DNA of 8,558 nt, taken from NCBI GenBank assembly GCA_049791675.1, contig JBARAD010000264.1:1-8558 (forward strand). Direction: 5' to 3'. A program made the position numbers and the translations under genes. This document shows positions 6,308 through 8,558 of this stretch, piece after piece. This DNA is from Chryseosolibacter sp049791675 (GTDB lineage Bacteria > Bacteroidota > Bacteroidia > Cytophagales > Cyclobacteriaceae). Under the pieces are notes generated by a model. The model was not told the origin of the DNA, ran no database searches, and saw only the letters and a program-made list of their open reading frames with translations. Each line of letters starts with the position of its first letter. Position 1 is the stretch's first letter.

Positions 6308-7557
6308 TCGTTACCATTGGTGAATCTGTATCTTGCCTGGGCCATGAGCAATTGCGCCTCATGCAGTACCCGGTTTTGTCTGGCCTGGCCGGTAGCATTC
6401 ACTTCCCGTACGTAATCGGTGGCCGGGATGACACCCTCTTCGAGTTGTGCGGAAGCGGTCTCCTGAACGCGTCTCCGCAGGGAAATAATCTCATCATCCA
6501 CCGCAAGGAGGCGTTGGAGTTTCGCAATCTCTGCGTGATGCTGCCGGGAGGTGAGGTTTGTATTGAAAAGGAACGTCTCCTCCTGAACACCGAGTGACTG
6601 TTGCCTGAGATCGAGAACTTCTTTTTCCCTCCTGAAAGTATAGTAACCGGATAGTTGCCAAGTGAAGCGGACACCGCCAAGGTAGTACGTGTCGAAGCTG
6701 TTATCAAGCATATTCAGCGCAGGTCTTCCGTAACCGCCTTGCAGAAAGAGATCGATCCGCGGTTTTTTCCTCGCTGCAACCATCGCACGATTTGCTTCAA
6801 TGTCCTGCTTCTGAAGATCAAACAGGCGGAGCTCCGGACGGGCGATTGTTTCATCGGTCATGGACCAGTCGGGTTTGGCCAGCAGGGTGCTACTCAGAAC
6901 GGGCTCACCAATGAAAAGCCCCAGCATTTCCCGGTAGGATGCTTCGGCTGATTCCAATTCTATGATCCCCTGATCAACGTGAAGCGATTCAGCGTTCAAC
7001 ACATCTGCAGCACTTCTCAGGGCCGTGCCATACCGGATGCTTCCTTCGACCTTTCCGAGTGCCGCTACGAGATCCTGCTTCACAAGCTCACGCTGCGCTC
7101 TTTGTTCCTGCAACAGTACTATCCCAAAGAACAGGTCATTGATCCTGTTGCGCAGCTGATAGAGATCTACGTCAAGTTTACCAGCATCAATGGCGCCACT
7201 AATTTCTTCAGCTTCTTCCTGCTGTTTTATCAGTCCCCCATGGTAAAGGTTTTGGGAAATCTCGCCAAAGACGCGGTACTGATCCTTGCTCAAAGGCTGA
7301 ATGCCAGGCATCTCCAGGGGTATACGCGTCACATCCGATTGGTACGTCGCCTGCCCTGCCAGACTGATCTGCGGCAGATGACCTTTGGATGCATTTTCTA
7401 TGGACAAATCCTTTGTCTTTTGAATCAAGTCGCGTTGCGCCGAAAGCGGATAGTTTGCTTCGGCAAGGGCATAGCATCTTTCAATGGTCAGGGTGTTCTG
7501 CCCAGCACCAAAAAAGACAACAAAGAAACTTAAGGCACTTGTTAATAACGCTTTCAT
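6304..7557 (-). CDS. TolC-family outer-membrane efflux protein
   Basis: Outer-membrane channel of the pump, 417 aa from the ATG at 7557. An N-terminal signal peptide (about 1-20, hydrophobic L-S-F-F-V-V-F-F core) is followed by a Gln-Asn mature end, as is common in Bacteroidota. The rest shows the two-fold OEP repeat: helix-rich segments with a G-H-L-P-Q-I-S-L turn (about 59-66) and later R-K-K-P-R-I-D-L-F, each leading into a beta-strand region, then long Gln/Glu/Ala helices. A GTG start at 7572 would add five residues, but it falls inside a 16-bp near-palindrome and puts extra polar residues before the signal peptide, so I choose 7557. The gene overlaps the adaptor by 4 nt. Most Gram-negative ABC pumps of this class borrow a distant TolC; here the channel is supplied in cis. 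Confidence 0.92.
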   Translation of the reverse strand: MKALLTSALSFFVVFFGAGQNTLTIERCYALAEANYPLSAQRDLIQKTKDLSIENASKGHLPQISLAGQATYQSDVTRIPLEMPGIQPLSKDQYRVFGEISQNLYHGGLIKQQEEAEEISGAIDAGKLDVDLYQLRNRINDLFFGIVLLQEQRAQRELVKQDLVAALGKVEGSIRYGTALRSAADVLNAESLHVDQGIIELESAEASYREMLGLFIGEPVLSSTLLAKPDWSMTDETIARPELRLFDLQKQDIEANRAMVAARKKPRIDLFLQGGYGRPALNMLDNSFDTYYLGGVRFTWQLSGYYTFRREKEVLDLRQQSLGVQEETFLFNTNLTSRQHHAEIAKLQRLLAVDDEIISLRRRVQETASAQLEEGVIPATDYVREVNATGQARQNRVLHEAQLLMAQARYRFTNGNE

Positions 7558-7573
7558 AGTGATCCGGTTCACT
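7558..7573. promoter_or_regulatory. 16-bp near-perfect palindrome between regulator and OMF gene
   Basis: On the plus strand this reads AGTGATCCGGTTCACT. The arms AGTGA and TCACT flank a palindromic CCGG core, and only one symmetric base pair (positions 6 and 11) is broken. It sits directly before the preferred ATG of the outer-membrane gene, in the 39-bp gap after the TetR gene. It may be a second operator or an mRNA hairpin controlling OMF translation. It does not resemble the inverted repeats upstream of the regulator. Confidence 0.4.
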
Positions 7574-7596
7574 TTATATAACGCAACTTCTGTAAA

Positions 7597-8226
7597 CTAG
7601 CGCGACTTCATGATCAATTTCATCCAGTGTGGAACAAGTGTTTTACGTTGCTCAATCAGTTCAGCATAGCTTTTCGTATCGACCCCCGCAGCGTGCCTGA
7701 AAATGGGCGCCGCAATAAACGGAAACACACACATGCCAATCATATTGATCACATAATGCAGTGGATGAACATCGGCGATCTTACTCTTCTGAATATCCTG
7801 GGTCAGCTGTTTGAAGAAAAGTGATTTGAAGATGACGTGTACGCCCATTTTAGAAGCAAATTTCTCGGGATTCATTCTCAGCTCGTGAAAAATAAAAAGA
7901 GGCAGGTCCGGCTGCTGCTTGAGCAGTTCCGTGTACTCATTCACAAACATCTTTACCTTTTGGTCGACGGTACTGGCTTCATCATTGAAGATCTGTGTAA
8001 TGCCGCGGAAGAAATTCTGCAGGATCTCAAGCATTACCCATTCAAATAGTTTCTCCTTACTGCGGAAGTAATAGTTCAACAAGGCGAGATTGATACCGGC
8101 CTCTTCGCTGATGTCTCTCGTGCGGGTGGCGGCAAAGCCTTTCTGCATGAAAATTTTCAGTGCAGCTACTTTGATCTTCTCCTCGGTAGTGAGGTCCAGC
8201 GTTTCCTTTTTCTTCGTTTTGGCCAT
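7597..8226 (-). CDS. TetR/AcrR-family transcriptional regulator, CecR-like by context
   Basis: A 209-aa one-component regulator, normal length for the family. The basic N-terminus (K3-K7) leads into the TetR DNA-binding domain (about 15-62). The helix-turn-helix spans about residues 34-54 (T-R-D-I-S-E-E-A-G-I-N...L-N-Y-Y-F), followed by the hallmark F-R-S-K-E-K-L-F (54-61). The remainder is an all-helical ligand-binding and dimer domain with no family-specific signature I can name. A purine-rich AAGGCGG sits 6 nt before the ATG. It is the first gene of the pump operon and on the same strand, so it probably represses its own transcript and is relieved by a pump substrate. In E. coli the TetR protein CecR controls the homologous ybhGFSR genes, which supports the role but not orthology. 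Confidence 0.93.
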   Translation of the reverse strand: MAKTKKKETLDLTTEEKIKVAALKIFMQKGFAATRTRDISEEAGINLALLNYYFRSKEKLFEWVMLEILQNFFRGITQIFNDEASTVDQKVKMFVNEYTELLKQQPDLPLFIFHELRMNPEKFASKMGVHVIFKSLFFKQLTQDIQKSKIADVHPLHYVINMIGMCVFPFIAAPIFRHAAGVDTKSYAELIEQRKTLVPHWMKLIMKSR

Positions 8227-8255
8227 GATATTCCGCCTTGTGAGCGACCTACTTG

Positions 8256-8265
8256 CAAGATATTA
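8256..8265 (-). promoter_or_regulatory. Possible -7 element of the operon promoter
   Basis: On the minus strand this reads TAATATCTTG, close to the Bacteroidota -7 consensus TAnnTTTG but one T short. It lies about 30 nt before the regulator start. No clear -33 TTG/TTTG partner is visible at the right spacing. The adjacent 29-bp inverted repeat (8268-8296) would overlap the spacer and -33 zone, a good position for a repressor. Confidence 0.22.
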
Positions 8266-8267
8266 CT

Positions 8268-8296
8268 TTAAACAGATATTTTAATCATTTGTTTAA
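8268..8296. promoter_or_regulatory. Candidate TetR operator: 29-bp inverted repeat
   Basis: The 10-nt arms TTAAACAGAT (8268-8277) and ATTTGTTTAA (8287-8296) are complementary at nine of ten positions and are separated by 9 nt. The site lies 42-70 bp upstream of the TetR-family start, overlapping the expected promoter. Size and position are typical for an autoregulatory operator. The sequence is AT-rich, so chance symmetry cannot be excluded. Confidence 0.42.
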
Positions 8297-8313
8297 TTTA
8301 ATGAACGAGGCTT

Positions 8314-8332
8314 GTTGAAAGAAGGTTTCAAC
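8314..8332. promoter_or_regulatory. Second candidate operator: perfect 7-bp inverted repeat
   Basis: GTTGAAA (8314-8320) and TTTCAAC (8326-8332) are perfectly complementary across a 5-nt spacer. The site is 88-106 bp upstream of the regulator start. The 19-bp size fits a TetR-type dimer site. It is poor in G and C and not followed by a clean T-run, so a terminator is unlikely. Confidence 0.38.
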
Positions 8333-8415
8333 TATTTTAAGGAAAATTATTTCTTGTACTGGCACGAACACCGGAAACGGAAAACCCGGTATATTTCCGG
8401 ATGTCAGGCGGGGAC

Positions 8416-8451
8416 TACAGGTCGGTGCAGGATTGATTCCTGGTACCTGTA
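8416..8451. repeat. Two-tier hairpin of unknown role
   Basis: The outer arms TACAGGT (8416-8422) and ACCTGTA (8445-8451) enclose the inner arms CAGGA (8428-8432) and TCCTG (8438-8442) with a 5-nt loop. An asymmetric internal loop separates the two tiers. There is no adjacent T-run. It may belong to the 3' end or leader of a gene beyond the right edge. Confidence 0.4.
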
Positions 8452-8558
8452 TATCTGCCGGCGCAGGATTCGCAGGCTCGCCTGTCAGCGGATAGGGTAG
8501 ATTATACAGCAATTACGGGCTAACCAATCGATAATAATTGCGATGCTCTCATAAACAA

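Larger units (their letters stand above)
8227..8558. other. Non-coding region upstream of the operon, to window edge
   Basis: These 332 bp hold no gene I can support. The part near the regulator (8227-8340) is AT-rich and carries the promoter and the two inverted repeats listed separately. The part from about 8365 to 8495 is more GC-rich and holds a hairpin. Short open frames cross it on both strands (for example 8312-8500 plus and 8285-8512 minus), but both start with TTG and their products look like no known protein. The last 60 bases are AT-rich with nothing recognisable. Confidence 0.6.

Noticed and set aside
5714..6415. Plus-strand open frame of 233 codons
   Set aside because: It is antisense to the well-supported adaptor and OMF genes, and the product (Cys- and Arg-rich, no domain) looks like a shadow.
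6979..7533. Plus-strand open frame of 184 codons
   Set aside because: It lies entirely antisense to the outer-membrane channel gene, whose frame has clear family features. No start signal or recognisable product.
1..8558. CRISPR array, tRNA, rRNA, insertion sequence or attachment site
   Set aside because: No regularly spaced direct repeats, no tRNA-like fold, no transposase or integrase gene, and no flanking inverted terminal repeats were seen.

Overview
This window holds a single seven-gene minus-strand operon plus the 5' part of an unrelated minus-strand transporter gene. All convincing genes read right to left. The organism is most likely a member of the Bacteroidota (perhaps a Cytophagales or Chitinophagaceae relative). 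This is an inference from the style of the proteins, the scarcity of strong Shine-Dalgarno sites, an OMF signal peptide that seems to end just before a Gln, and balanced base composition with AT-rich intergenic DNA. No rRNA, tRNA or marker gene is present to prove it.

Layout, in transcription order from high to low coordinates. 8227-8558: non-coding DNA upstream of the operon, with two inverted repeats near the regulator that could be operators and a separate hairpin. 8226-7597: TetR/AcrR regulator. 7557-6304: TolC-type outer-membrane factor. 6307-5402: HlyD-type periplasmic adaptor with a lipoprotein signal. 5401-4478 and 4478-3738: two different ABC ATPases. 3686-2568 and 2571-1450: two ABC-2 permeases. 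1449-1184: intergenic DNA with two stable inverted repeats. 1183 to the left edge: MFS transporter, cut off near its last membrane helix.

The operon encodes a complete tripartite ABC export pump spanning both membranes: a permease pair and an ATPase pair in the inner membrane, an adaptor in the periplasm, and an outer-membrane channel. Its parts and regulator match the E. coli CecR-YbhG-YbhF-YbhS-YbhR system. There are two differences: the outer-membrane factor is encoded inside the operon, and the double ATPase YbhF is split into two genes. Five of the six junctions are overlaps, direct abutment or very short gaps, which suggests translational coupling. The substrate cannot be read from the sequence; drugs or other toxic small molecules are the usual guess for this family.

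The most informative detail is in the ATPases. The first lacks the Q-loop Gln and H-loop His but has a good signature motif. The second has a good Walker A, Q-loop, Walker B and H-loop but a degenerate signature. The two genes therefore look like a heterodimer with one competent and one degenerate ATP site. Beyond this I see no clearly new system: the region is a well-formed efflux operon with some interesting regulatory repeats.
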